Source: Bacteroidales bacterium
GTDB taxonomy: Bacteria; Bacteroidota; Bacteroidia; Bacteroidales; UBA1715
DNA: 64,000 bases
Reading direction: 5' to 3'
NCBI GenBank assembly: GCA_017516865.1
Contig: JAFXAU010000009.1
Location: forward strand, 62,001-126,000
The position numbers and the translations under genes are program-made. The notes beneath the pieces were generated by a model. The model was given only the letters and a program-made list of their open reading frames with translations. It was not told where the DNA came from and did no database searches. Shown here piece by piece: positions 21,801 to 27,928 of the stretch. The stretch's first letter is position 1. Each line of letters begins with the position of its first letter.

Positions 21801-23464
21801 TAGGAGGAAGAGGAGATTTGACTGTTGACTATGGCTTCAAAATGTCTGATGTAGCAGATGATAATTCAAATATAGGCAGTTATACCAATAGATCGACATT
21901 GATAAATAATGGCCGTGTGAATTTATATTTGGCAGATATCGTACTTACAAATAGTTATGTGGAAAACAACGGATATTTATATACTGAGAATGTCAATTGG
22001 GATTTGTCCTCACCGGGACTAAGCCAATCACCCGACAATTTGAATGAGGGTGCGAAGGTGCTTTTAGATGACAATAACATTTATCGTCACACTCAATTTA
22101 TCAACAACTCAAAAATTGAAATGATAAACGCAAATTTGCATGTAACAGATGCAAGCAATGGAGCAGGAATGGTTCACGTACGTAATGCGTCGGATGCAGT
22201 TTGGTTGATTGACAATACAAACAAGGCAGGTGCAAGTTTCGTAAATTTTGAAGGTGTTGAATTTGCCCATTCAAATTATGGTAGAGATGTGGCGTATGTT
22301 GATTTCCAGTGTAATTCAACGTTTGTAGTAAAGCACACTGATATGACAATGAAGTATAAAGGTAATATTCTTGGTTCAGGTTTGACTTGTCCTGCGTGGA
22401 TAGGGGGTGACATTACCGTTGAAGATGGCAATATGACCGTAGGACGTGGAGCTCAAGGTGGCGGTACATTTACTTTGGAGCAAACGTGCGGTAACATATA
22501 CCTTAAAGATACCGACAATAGCGGCGACGGTATATTCTCTTGCTATGGTTCAGGTGGTTATACGGTAAATATTGCTGGTACATTGTATGCAATGGGTGTG
22601 ACGGTTTCAAGTGGTGCGAGTGGTAGTTCCTTTAATATAAAAGATGATGGGACCGTGTTTATCGGAAATATCGGAGCGAATATTCCGACGTACACGTGGG
22701 TATTTTCTATAAATGTAGAGGACGGTGGTACCTTGTACTATTGTGGTAATCGTTCGTCAGGTGCCGACAACGTTGGTTCTAACAATGGTCAGTTGTATTA
22801 TGCCGGTAACTATTACTATGGAACAGATCCTATTGCTGAAGCCGATTTTACAAATTCAGGTAATTATGAGCAAATGTATGCAAGTGAGGAACAGTGTATG
22901 GCCGCATATCGTCAAGGTCTTCCAGATACAAATCCGGGAAGTCTACTTCCTATAGAACTTACCCTGCTTTACGGAATCTGCATAGATGAAAATACGGTAG
23001 AACTTCGTTGGCAAACAGCTTCGGAGACCAACAATGATTATTTCACAATTCTTCGCTCATTCGATGGAATTAATTTCGAGGAAATAGGAACAGTCGCTGG
23101 TGCTGGTACAACAACTGAATTTCATAACTATGAATATTACGATACCGATGAGAAAGAGGGTGTTGTATACTACAAACTTCGTCAGACTGATTTTGATGGT
23201 AATACGACAGAATCTAAGGTCATTGCTGTTCAAACGTGTGGTAAGAATGCACATTTCAAGATAAAACAAGATGAAATAGAAGTATTCTTCCGCAATCCGC
23301 AGGCGAACTATGTGGTAATCACGTCGGTAACTGGTCAGATTTTCTATTCAAAGAAATTCACCAACGTGGAAGAAGCCCGCATAGCCGTTCCACAACGCAA
23401 GGGCATCTACATCATCTCGGTAATCGACAGCAAACAAATCACCAGCGAGAAATTCATACGGTAA
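15899..23464 (+). CDS. Giant T9SS type A surface protein with beta-helix-like passenger
   Basis: The protein has 2,521 residues. A signal peptide covers residues ~1-32 (LLLLVVGVMGFAVSGAGQ). Residues ~230-1240 are Ig/PKD-like modules with cadherin-like stretches (FSINPSTGEITLTG). Residues ~1250-2330 hold repeated Asn/Gly-rich strands such as YYNLDLGNGNRTLSNTNVIG and YYNLAINDTAMRSN, the pattern of right-handed beta-helix adhesin passengers. From residue ~2349 comes LPIELTLLYG with VELRWQTASETNNDYFTILRS, a fibronectin-III-like module that commonly precedes sorting domains. The final ~80 residues are a type A T9SS sorting domain ending ISVIDSKQITSEKFIR. It is probably a cell-surface adhesin or matrix protein; no catalytic domain was recognised. 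The start is ATG 15899, with an alternative ATG two codons later. It is followed within 5 nt of the stop by a palindrome pair. Confidence 0.9.
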   Translation: MKMNSTFKFLRNLLLLVVGVMGFAVSGAGQTIYVVNGFDASTLRETGCSAGVEKVYEIKAEWNDNRYIAIKSNGEYDLTWTGSGVTLEDKYGNWDGDWTTKKAYKFTTSNNRNQYITLNTSSKTISFTDNVPLCAIDFSTDFQIADRANCNNPGGNFVRCGTSGRVYYSTLTWTDQYNWPWFHIKQGNTNFSEFFTTKTGSIQASGDALQLNSYTTEPVYVILDFENKTIEATTTEPNCGPKITSASINVSGSCAGASTLTASPTGLRAADGYPQYAWYEASDMSTVLGTTSTYSPTVAGDYKVRIYASSTVYADSDPETISGSPTISVAPSPVEFVREPDQANPTATVTVSTACCSVSSATLSDNTNYSVTNNNNGTYTITFTGTELGDHDATLTFDDGAGGASPCVLNLNGTVASCVGQNVANFDFSTNTIGSTVNGVNISTSLNTTDQQWAGDDDRNYYKIANSVFFAGRNLALSGNTGDCFQFYWKKHLFSNTTVLSLSGIPTTGVYAVQFTIGNLGNQVNELCTTDVMLNGTSIGSVPYRGTTTLNGIVSGSSTADIALTTETNHITNSNVFFIDGVSITKVCPPEIEITSVSTECESSASFTATATAGTGVIASYAWYVNNELQETHTSSSATDVFEPGEVLANSSIVKVVVTDAYGVTAEATYTTNCGPDVSDITTPARICEGGDLTIETPTVTPKAGTSISEQGWEYASSPTSNEWEEFDLIDVKTYPTLFKDKYIRYYAIDNTGKRGKSNAVQVTMFRHPEVGSFVVDDICDGESFVLPSVGYTVYADSDKDGDAETTNTIWQYSTASNFSASVETLTDDQTFNAQTYPYYIRYGVTDECGFTEYSPITSAHVNNKTIKPSYETYMRVAGMTNVVVGTSNTTSTCVDNLSYSITTGNDDEYFSINPSTGEITLTGVAPAGDYPMTVSVTDGNGTTASTNFTVTLTATPTLTVDDCMPSDVYVYTNQPLVNTFSVGSGYVNGDIRISLSGSAATSFSLSQTLVDKNTVQGVTATLASPFTSAGDRTLTFTAHDTDDSDNVDDETCTTTIHVVELSLRDYVDAQTSCNSTANTLRVVATGVDATHLPLTYQWYKDNVVIPGATSSSYTPTKAGSGNGAYHCVVSTNGNVIHTTDKANISFVEGVPELTFNENTAEGGVEIPSEVFCSQEVGAVMKVTFDGEDVTNDYDRFWWINNHSRSMEGITETGVHTYSFDCDGTPYTATIGAYIRDNASGCVVAITKDVTVKAMERVFYYCGPTGDASDVTTASNWCTSPSGTAGSCTSPENFTTAGSQYIINKDDVRLRSGQTWNVSGEGSKITIGDGNWNDFTSVGNDWQKYSPNGGYGIPNSYGEYIGSFTGQSMQGQMTKIGEHDYRNFAKDFTIEGTLNTYDAVSVDVKTGSAVKVTTTAGNFAFGELATDEITHMTGNANGYYNIVVKPGSSVTYSGAGAKNIRSGNYSQLYIQDVATDNSGDITFGSGAVVNVVQALKNTTSVSIDNMNPNGSTIQYIGTINQEVAPLKYYNLRTESASNKTLVGDIEVTNSLAIGAGSTLVAGDNDITVTGSGEHAVEMVGHFNAGVSTFTYASGSETTVAAMNYYNLDLGNGNRTLSNTNVIGVAKDLIVPETAYTYVVDGSTVEFNGKEKQIIPSFTFYNLAINDTAMRSNTGSSLNEAYFLELAGDVTVQNNVILTEGVLDTDGHRLILTNPSSSAIGQGYYTSAQRACYINGAITHSLPENLNNSATIYYFPVGDDQDYKPLMLNSITTTTNPQVTVGVEYEGVDGRLQEDGSDVKTSDAWHVDGNEGYSSASVGVSVSGGLGETINALAYGLERTSDNFDFEDIYGSLDNGSILFSQIKPEGYYALIHRTITNKTYYYDCSGGKDLTDIESWHVEENGGGARATRFDETDAKWIIKCGTTISSGLAINGSNSIVEIAIPKGDELVINDTVEFVTATIKKGTVKVGGRGDLTVDYGFKMSDVADDNSNIGSYTNRSTLINNGRVNLYLADIVLTNSYVENNGYLYTENVNWDLSSPGLSQSPDNLNEGAKVLLDDNNIYRHTQFINNSKIEMINANLHVTDASNGAGMVHVRNASDAVWLIDNTNKAGASFVNFEGVEFAHSNYGRDVAYVDFQCNSTFVVKHTDMTMKYKGNILGSGLTCPAWIGGDITVEDGNMTVGRGAQGGGTFTLEQTCGNIYLKDTDNSGDGIFSCYGSGGYTVNIAGTLYAMGVTVSSGASGSSFNIKDDGTVFIGNIGANIPTYTWVFSINVEDGGTLYYCGNRSSGADNVGSNNGQLYYAGNYYYGTDPIAEADFTNSGNYEQMYASEEQCMAAYRQGLPDTNPGSLLPIELTLLYGICIDENTVELRWQTASETNNDYFTILRSFDGINFEEIGTVAGAGTTTEFHNYEYYDTDEKEGVVYYKLRQTDFDGNTTESKVIAVQTCGKNAHFKIKQDEIEVFFRNPQANYVVITSVTGQIFYSKKFTNVEEARIAVPQRKGIYIISVIDSKQITSEKFIR

Positions 23465-23468
23465 TCCT

Positions 23469-23548
23469 GTAGAGATGCGATTAATCGCATCTCTACAACA
23501 ACAAACCGTGATGGTAATGTGTAGAGACGATGTGCACATCGTCTCCAC
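23469..23548 (+). repeat. Palindrome pair (copies 4 and 5)
   Basis: 23469-23496 is a perfect 28-bp palindrome whose arms read GATGCG/CGCATC where copy 1 has GACGCG/CGCGTC, so both arms changed together. 23521-23548 has the GATGTGCACATC centre with one arm mismatch. The 24-nt spacer (ACAACAAACCGTGATGGTAATGT with flanks) is repeated at 24556-24579, so the whole pair was duplicated with the rhuM gene. Confidence 0.88.
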
Positions 23549-23567
23549 GATAAATTTCCCATTTCAT

Positions 23568-23597
23568 TTGTAACACATACAAATAATTGTATCTTTG
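23568..23597 (+). promoter_or_regulatory. Promoter of the intact rhuM-like gene
   Basis: TTG at 23568-23570, 19 nt, then TATCTTTG at 23590-23597, followed by a leader of about 20 nt to the ATG at 23624. The same promoter is preserved base for base in its key boxes at 24626-24655. Confidence 0.75.
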
Positions 23598-23623
23598 GGC
23601 AACTAACCAATTAAAAATTTGAA

Positions 23624-24520
23624 ATGGAACAAAACATCACGGATTCCAGCCCGAAAAGCGAAATTATCCTGTATCAACCCAACGAAATTGTTTCGTTGGA
23701 GGTGCGTTTAGATGCAGAGACTGTCTGGCTGTCGCAACAGCAAATGAAAGAGTTGTTTAATTCTTCTAAACAAAATATTAGTTTGCACATCAACAATATC
23801 TATAAAGAAGGCGAACTTGATGTTCAATCAACTGTCAAGGAATACTTGACAGTTCAAAGAGAGGGCTCGCGTTCAATACAAAGAAAGGTTAAATACTACA
23901 ATCTTGATGTGATTATATCTGTTGGCTATAGGGTAAAATCTTTGCAAGGCACCCTATTCCGCCAATGGGCGAACAAAGTTTTGAAGGAATATCTTTTGCG
24001 GGGATATTCGGTAAACCAGCGGTTACAATATGTTGAAGAAAAGATAGACAGGCGTCTCTCGCAGCACGAGAAGATATTACAGGAGCATCAGGATAAAATC
24101 GATTTCTTTGTAAAAACCTCGTTGCCACCAGTGGAAGGTATATTCTTTGACGGTCAAATATTTGACGCTTACGAATTGGTGTGTCGCCTAATTAAATCTG
24201 CAAAACAACGTATTGTGTTAATAGACAATTATATTGATGAAACCACGTTGACAATGCTCGATAAGCGTTCCGAGGGTGTGTCTGCAACAATTTATACCCA
24301 TAGTATAGGCGACAAACTGCGACTTGACATTGATCGTCATAATGCTCAATATCAGCCAATTATCGTAAGTCGTCTCAAAAAATCCCATGATCGTTTTCTG
24401 ATTCTTGATGACGACGTGTACCACGTTGGAGCTTCACTCAAAGACCTTGGGAAACAATGGTTCGCAATTATGAAAATGAACGAAATTCATTCCGACGATA
24501 TAATCGGGAAAATACGGTAA
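23624..24520 (+). CDS. RhuM-family DNA-binding protein with phospholipase D-like C-terminus
   Basis: The protein has 298 residues. Residues ~1-120 are the RhuM family N-terminal half: a winged-helix or HTH-like segment (WLSQQQMKELFNSSKQNISLHINNIYKEGELD) and the hallmark KYYNLDVIISVGYRV...FRQWANKVLKEYLLRGYSVN. Residues ~130-160 form a coiled coil. Residues ~175-298 resemble a phospholipase D-like fold: IVLIDNYIDETTLTML, then HDRFLILD at 255-262, fitting HxK/Rx4D with Arg for Lys, then VYHVGASLKDLG like the G-S-x-N turn. Only one such motif is present, so an active site would need a dimer. The role is unknown; the domains suggest DNA binding plus nuclease or sensor activity, as in phage-defence or mobile-element proteins. 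A truncated paralogue with a different HTH lies next door. Confidence 0.82.
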   Translation: MEQNITDSSPKSEIILYQPNEIVSLEVRLDAETVWLSQQQMKELFNSSKQNISLHINNIYKEGELDVQSTVKEYLTVQREGSRSIQRKVKYYNLDVIISVGYRVKSLQGTLFRQWANKVLKEYLLRGYSVNQRLQYVEEKIDRRLSQHEKILQEHQDKIDFFVKTSLPPVEGIFFDGQIFDAYELVCRLIKSAKQRIVLIDNYIDETTLTMLDKRSEGVSATIYTHSIGDKLRLDIDRHNAQYQPIIVSRLKKSHDRFLILDDDVYHVGASLKDLGKQWFAIMKMNEIHSDDIIGKIR

Positions 24521-24527
24521 TCCTTTT

Positions 24528-24606
24528 GTAGAGACGCAATTAATCGCGTCTCTACAACAACAAACCGTGATGGTAATGTGTAGAGACATGTGCACATCGT
24601 CTCCAC
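24528..24606 (+). repeat. Palindrome pair (copies 6 and 7)
   Basis: 24528-24555 carries one arm mismatch (GCAATT against GCGATT). 24580-24606 has lost one base in its left arm. Spacing and spacer match copies 4 and 5, showing a tandem duplication that included these repeats and the downstream promoter. Confidence 0.86.
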
Positions 24607-24625
24607 GATAAATTTTCCATTTCAT

Positions 24626-24655
24626 TTGTAACACATACAAATAATCGTATCTTTG
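24626..24655 (+). promoter_or_regulatory. Promoter of the broken rhuM-like gene
   Basis: TTG at 24626-24628, 19 nt, TATCTTTG at 24648-24655. It is duplicated from the promoter at 23568 and sits 25 nt before the ATG at 24681. Confidence 0.7.
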
Positions 24656-25001
24656 GGCGAATAACCAATAAAAAAATGAAATGGAACAAAACATCACGGA
24701 TTCCAGCCCGAAAAGCGAAATTATCCTGTATCAACCAAACAAGACTGTTTCGTTGGAAGTGCGTTTAGATGCAGAGACTGTATGGCTGACGCAACAACAG
24801 ATAGCAGAATTGTTTGGCGTAAATCAGCCGGCTATATCGAAACACTTGCGGAATATTTATAAATCGGGAGAACTAGAAGAAAAGAGCACATATTCCATTT
24901 TGGAATATATGGGTAATGATGGGAAACAACTTTATAAAACAAAGTTCTACAATTTAGATGCGATACTTTCTGTTGGGTATCGTGTAAGATAACAAGTATT
25001 T

Positions 25002-25304
25002 ATGAATAAAGACGGCTTTGTCTATATAATGACAAATAAAAACAAAACAACTCTTTATATTGGTGTCACTAGTAACGTGTGCAGGAGAGTGTATGAACAT
25101 ATAAAACATTTATACCGAAACTCATTCACTGACAAATATAATCTTGAATATTGTGTTTATTTCGAGGAATTCTCAAATATAGAATCTGCCATTGCGAGAG
25201 AAAAAGAACTGAAGAAATGGAATAGGAAGAAAAAAGAATTCCTTATTAACGAGAAAAATCCTAATTGGTCTATTCTTATTGATGAAAGAGGTTTCGTAAA
25301 ATGA
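25002..25304 (+). CDS. Small GIY-YIG nuclease-domain protein
   Basis: The protein has 100 residues and consists almost wholly of one GIY-YIG domain: VYIMTNKNKTTLYIGVTSNVCRRVYEH (the G-x-Y and Y-I-G strands with the catalytic R), then ESAIAREKELKKWNRKKK with the metal-binding E, and NPNW at the end. This is the compact YhbQ/UPF0213-like class, a predicted single-stranded or structure-specific endonuclease. It begins 9 nt after the truncated rhuM stop and fills the deleted centre of that gene. It is followed at once by a nested inverted repeat. In this setting it looks like cargo or the nuclease of a small mobile unit, but no transposase is present. Confidence 0.9.
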   Translation: MNKDGFVYIMTNKNKTTLYIGVTSNVCRRVYEHIKHLYRNSFTDKYNLEYCVYFEEFSNIESAIAREKELKKWNRKKKEFLINEKNPNWSILIDERGFVK

Positions 25305-25329
25305 GTCAACGCATCAATCATTGTATTGT

Positions 25330-25531
25330 GATGAGATTCCTCGCCTTCGGCTCGGAATGACACGATTATAAGGTTTAAAGGGAAAGAGGAGGAGGAAGCG
25401 GCGTAGCCGCTTCCTCCTCCTCTTTCTTCCCCCTCCCTAATGCGGCATTGTCATTCCGAACGTAGCGAAGCGTAGAGAGGAATCTCATCATGAATGTAAC
25501 TAAGCGTAGAGATAGAGAGGAATCTCATCCC
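25330..25531. repeat. Nested inverted-repeat element around a 21-bp hairpin
   Basis: The centre is a perfect 21-bp stem (25382-25402 with 25406-25426) closed by the 3-nt loop GTA. Outside it, 25330-25362 (GATGAGATTCCTC...CGGAATGACA) and 25449-25489 (TGTCATTCCGA...GAGGAATCTCATC) are inverted copies of each other. A third partial copy of the right arm, with AGCGTAGAGA and GAGGAATCTCATC, lies at 25503-25529. No coding potential is evident. The rest of 25305-25715 is the rhuM remnant and a palindrome. Confidence 0.85.
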
Positions 25532-25680
25532 GAAATGTAGACGTAGTAACAATCATTAAGGTCTTTCATAATTGCACGTTGGAGCTTCACTCAAAGATCT
25601 TGGCAAACAATGGTTCGCAATTATGAAAATGAACGAAATTCATTCCGACGATATAATCGGGAAAATACGGTAATCCTTTT

Positions 25681-25709
25681 GTAGAGACGTCATATTATGG
25701 CGTCTCTAC
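25681..25709. repeat. Palindrome copy 8 between the rhuM remnant and lysC
   Basis: The outer arms GTAGAGACG/CGTCTCTAC are kept and the centre is TCATATTATGG. It starts 7 nt after the rhuM remnant stop and ends 6 nt before the lysC stop, so it is at the 3' end of two convergent genes. Confidence 0.8.
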
Positions 25710-25715
25710 AACAAT

Positions 25716-27041
25716 TTAATTGTTTCCAAATAAATTATCGTTCAAAGCTATCAATGCTTTTTCTTTGTTTTTCGTGTCGATTAGCACCGAAATGTTGTGG
25801 TCGCTGCCGCCGTAGCAAATCATTCGTACCGAAATGTCTTTCAACGATTTAAGTACTTCGGTCGCATGACCTTGTTCTTCGGCAATCATATTACCAACAA
25901 TGCAGATGATAGTCTGGTCCTTGTCGATTTCCACCGTTCCCAATTTTTTGAGCTCGTCGGTGATTTGCGCCAAATAGTCAACCTTGTCGATTGTAAGCGA
26001 AAGGGCAACTTCCGATGTGGTAATCAAGTCGATAGGAGTCTTGTATTTTTCGAAAATTTCGAACACGCGGCATAAAAATCCGTATGCGAGCAACATTCTT
26101 CCCGATTTTATTTTGATTGCCGTCAGACCGTCTTTTGCGGCGATTGCCTTGATTCCCGTACCCGTAACTTTGTTCGAAATTGTGGTTCCCTTTGCGTGAG
26201 GTTCCATAGTATTTTTGAGCAACACAGGAATATTTTTCACTTTTGCAGGAAGCACAGTCGATGGGTGGAGAATTTTAGCACCGAAATATGCTAACTCAGC
26301 CGCTTCGTCGAACGACATTTCAGCGATTGGGTGCGTGTTTTTTACAATACGAGGGTCGTTGTTGTGGATGCCGTCAATGTCAGTCCAAATTTCAACCACA
26401 TCGGCGTTGATGGCAGCTCCAATGAGCGATGCGGAGTAATCGCTTCCGCCGCGTTTCAGGTTGTCAACTTCGCCTTTGTCGTTTGTGCAGATAAAACCTT
26501 GCGTAATGAACAGCGTAGTGTCAGGATAACGTTGCAGAACTTTTTTCAGTTCGCTTTCGATTTTTGTCATCACAGGTTCGCCGTCGCCGTCAACAAACAT
26601 AAACTCAAGCGAGTTGAGCAGAACCGAAGGAATATTGTTTTCTTCGTGATAGAGTTGCACCAAGTTGGTTGACATAATTTCGCCGCGTGCGAGAATCATT
26701 TTTTCCGCCTGAACGTTGAATGGTTTATGGGCAAACGAGCGTACCACGTCGCATTCGCGGGTGATGATAGCCTTCGCCTTGTCGCGGAATGTCTGCGTCT
26801 GCAGCAAACCTTCAATTACGCCGTCGTATTTCTTTTCCAAAGCCGAAATCATATTCGACGCACCGTCGTCGTTGCCTTTTTTGTAGTAATCCGAAATTTC
26901 GACCAAATTGTTGGTAGTTCCCGACATAGCCGAAAGGACAACAATCTGTTTGTTGCCGTCGGTAATCAATTTGGAAACATTTTTCATTCTTTCAGGCGAA
27001 CCAACCGAGGTCCCGCCGAATTTCAATACTTTCATAGACAT
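25716..27041 (-). CDS. lysC: Aspartate kinase
   Basis: This is a monofunctional aspartokinase of 441 residues that phosphorylates L-aspartate with ATP, the first step towards lysine, threonine, methionine and diaminopimelate. It has the N-terminal KFGGTSVG signature, RGGSDYSASLIGAAINADVVEIWTDIDG in the kinase core and two C-terminal ACT-like regulatory domains over the last ~140 residues (IDLITTSEVALSLTIDK; IICIVGNM...ISVLI). There is no fused homoserine dehydrogenase. The reading frame opens earlier at a TTG, but a TACATTTG box (27055-27062) overlaps that part, so ATG 27041 (or 27035) is the likely start with a very short leader. lptB lies 64 nt upstream on the same strand. Feedback inhibition by an end-product amino acid is expected from the ACT domains; which one cannot be told. 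Confidence 0.95.
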   Translation of the reverse strand: MSMKVLKFGGTSVGSPERMKNVSKLITDGNKQIVVLSAMSGTTNNLVEISDYYKKGNDDGASNMISALEKKYDGVIEGLLQTQTFRDKAKAIITRECDVVRSFAHKPFNVQAEKMILARGEIMSTNLVQLYHEENNIPSVLLNSLEFMFVDGDGEPVMTKIESELKKVLQRYPDTTLFITQGFICTNDKGEVDNLKRGGSDYSASLIGAAINADVVEIWTDIDGIHNNDPRIVKNTHPIAEMSFDEAAELAYFGAKILHPSTVLPAKVKNIPVLLKNTMEPHAKGTTISNKVTGTGIKAIAAKDGLTAIKIKSGRMLLAYGFLCRVFEIFEKYKTPIDLITTSEVALSLTIDKVDYLAQITDELKKLGTVEIDKDQTIICIVGNMIAEEQGHATEVLKSLKDISVRMICYGGSDHNISVLIDTKNKEKALIALNDNLFGNN

Positions 27042-27105
27042 ATTTTTAGTGTCGCAAATGTACAAAAATTGCGAAATACAAAAAGGAGTAGGGAAATCCT
27101 TTTAA

Positions 27106-27834
27106 TTATTTTTTCAATTCAAAGTTGCTACCGAGGTAAACACGGCGTACGTCGGGGTCGTCAGCAAGTTCTTGTGCTGAACCCGACTTGAAAATAGTCC
27201 CTTCGAAAAGAATATTTGCGTTGTCGGTGATTGACAAAGTTTCGTCCACGTTGTGGTCGGTTATAAGAATGCCTATATTTCTGTTTTTCAAATCTTTGAC
27301 TATTCTTTGAATTTCTTCGACGGCTATAGGGTCGACACCGGCGAAAGGCTCGTCAAGCAAAATGAATTTCGGGTCGCTTGCGAGGGCACGGGCGATTTCA
27401 GTACGACGTCGTTCTCCACCCGAAAGTTGTATGCCGAGATTTTTTCTAATGTGAAGCAGGTTAAAGTCGGTCAACAGTTCCTCTAATTTGTCTTTTTGCT
27501 CCTTTTTGTTGCGTTTTGTCATCTCGAGGATAGACATAATGTTGTCTTCGACCGAAAGCGTTCTGAACACCGATGCTTCCTGGGCAAGGTAGCCGATACC
27601 GTAGCGAGCGCGTTTGTAAACAGGTTCCGATGTAATGTCCTGATCGTCGAGAAGGATTCGGCCACCGTCGGGATTGATAAGTCCCATAACCATGTAGAAC
27701 GAAGTGGTTTTTCCCGCCCCGTTCGGCCCTAACAAACCAACGATTTCGCCTTGTTTTACACTAAAAGAAACACTTTGTACGACAACCCTGTTGCCGTATT
27801 TTTTCATTAAGTTTTCAGTTCGAAGTATGGACAT
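27106..27834 (-). CDS. lptB: LPS export ABC transporter ATPase LptB
   Basis: The protein has 242 residues, the usual LptB size. It is the cytoplasmic ATPase that drives lipopolysaccharide from the inner membrane to the outer membrane with LptFG/LptC. It has Walker [10 protein letters not shown] near residue 37, Q-loop YLAQEASVF, signature [15 protein letters not shown], Walker [14 protein letters not shown] and H-loop ITDHNV. The frame is open for a further 125 codons upstream, but those run antisense through the divergent giant gene and lack family similarity; ATG 27834 gives the canonical [14 protein letters not shown] start. It is divergent from the adhesin gene at 27929, with 94 nt between, and upstream of lysC. 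Confidence 0.95.
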   Translation of the reverse strand: MSILRTENLMKKYGNRVVVQSVSFSVKQGEIVGLLGPNGAGKTTSFYMVMGLINPDGGRILLDDQDITSEPVYKRARYGIGYLAQEASVFRTLSVEDNIMSILEMTKRNKKEQKDKLEELLTDFNLLHIRKNLGIQLSGGERRRTEIARALASDPKFILLDEPFAGVDPIAVEEIQRIVKDLKNRNIGILITDHNVDETLSITDNANILFEGTIFKSGSAQELADDPDVRRVYLGSNFELKK

Positions 27835-27928
27835 GTCATCAAAATAATAGACGAAATTATATATTTTTCTCGAATTTGGCTTGAAAAAACTATAAAATGT
27901 ATCCAAAAAACATTTACTTTGCATTGTA

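Larger units (their letters stand above)
24681..25673 (+). pseudogene. Second RhuM-family gene, interrupted and internally deleted
   Basis: The 5' part (24681-24992, 103 residues) begins with the same ~36 residues as the neighbour gene. It then switches to a different HTH (WLTQQQIAELFGVNQPAISK) and stops right after SVGYRVR. The 3' end survives at 25575-25673, in frame from HVGASLKDLGKQWF to the stop, and differs from 24422-24520 at only two bases. The ~435 nt that should lie between are gone. In their place are a GIY-YIG gene (25002-25304) and an inverted-repeat element (25330-25531). The N-terminal piece alone could still be made as a short DNA-binding protein from its own intact promoter, so it may act as a repressor. 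The loss of the PLD-like domain is certain. Confidence 0.85.

Noticed and set aside
25382..25426. Terminator for the GIY-YIG gene
   Set aside because: The 21-bp stem is followed by CTTTCTTCC and C-rich sequence, and it is nested inside a larger inverted repeat, so it is better seen as part of that element.
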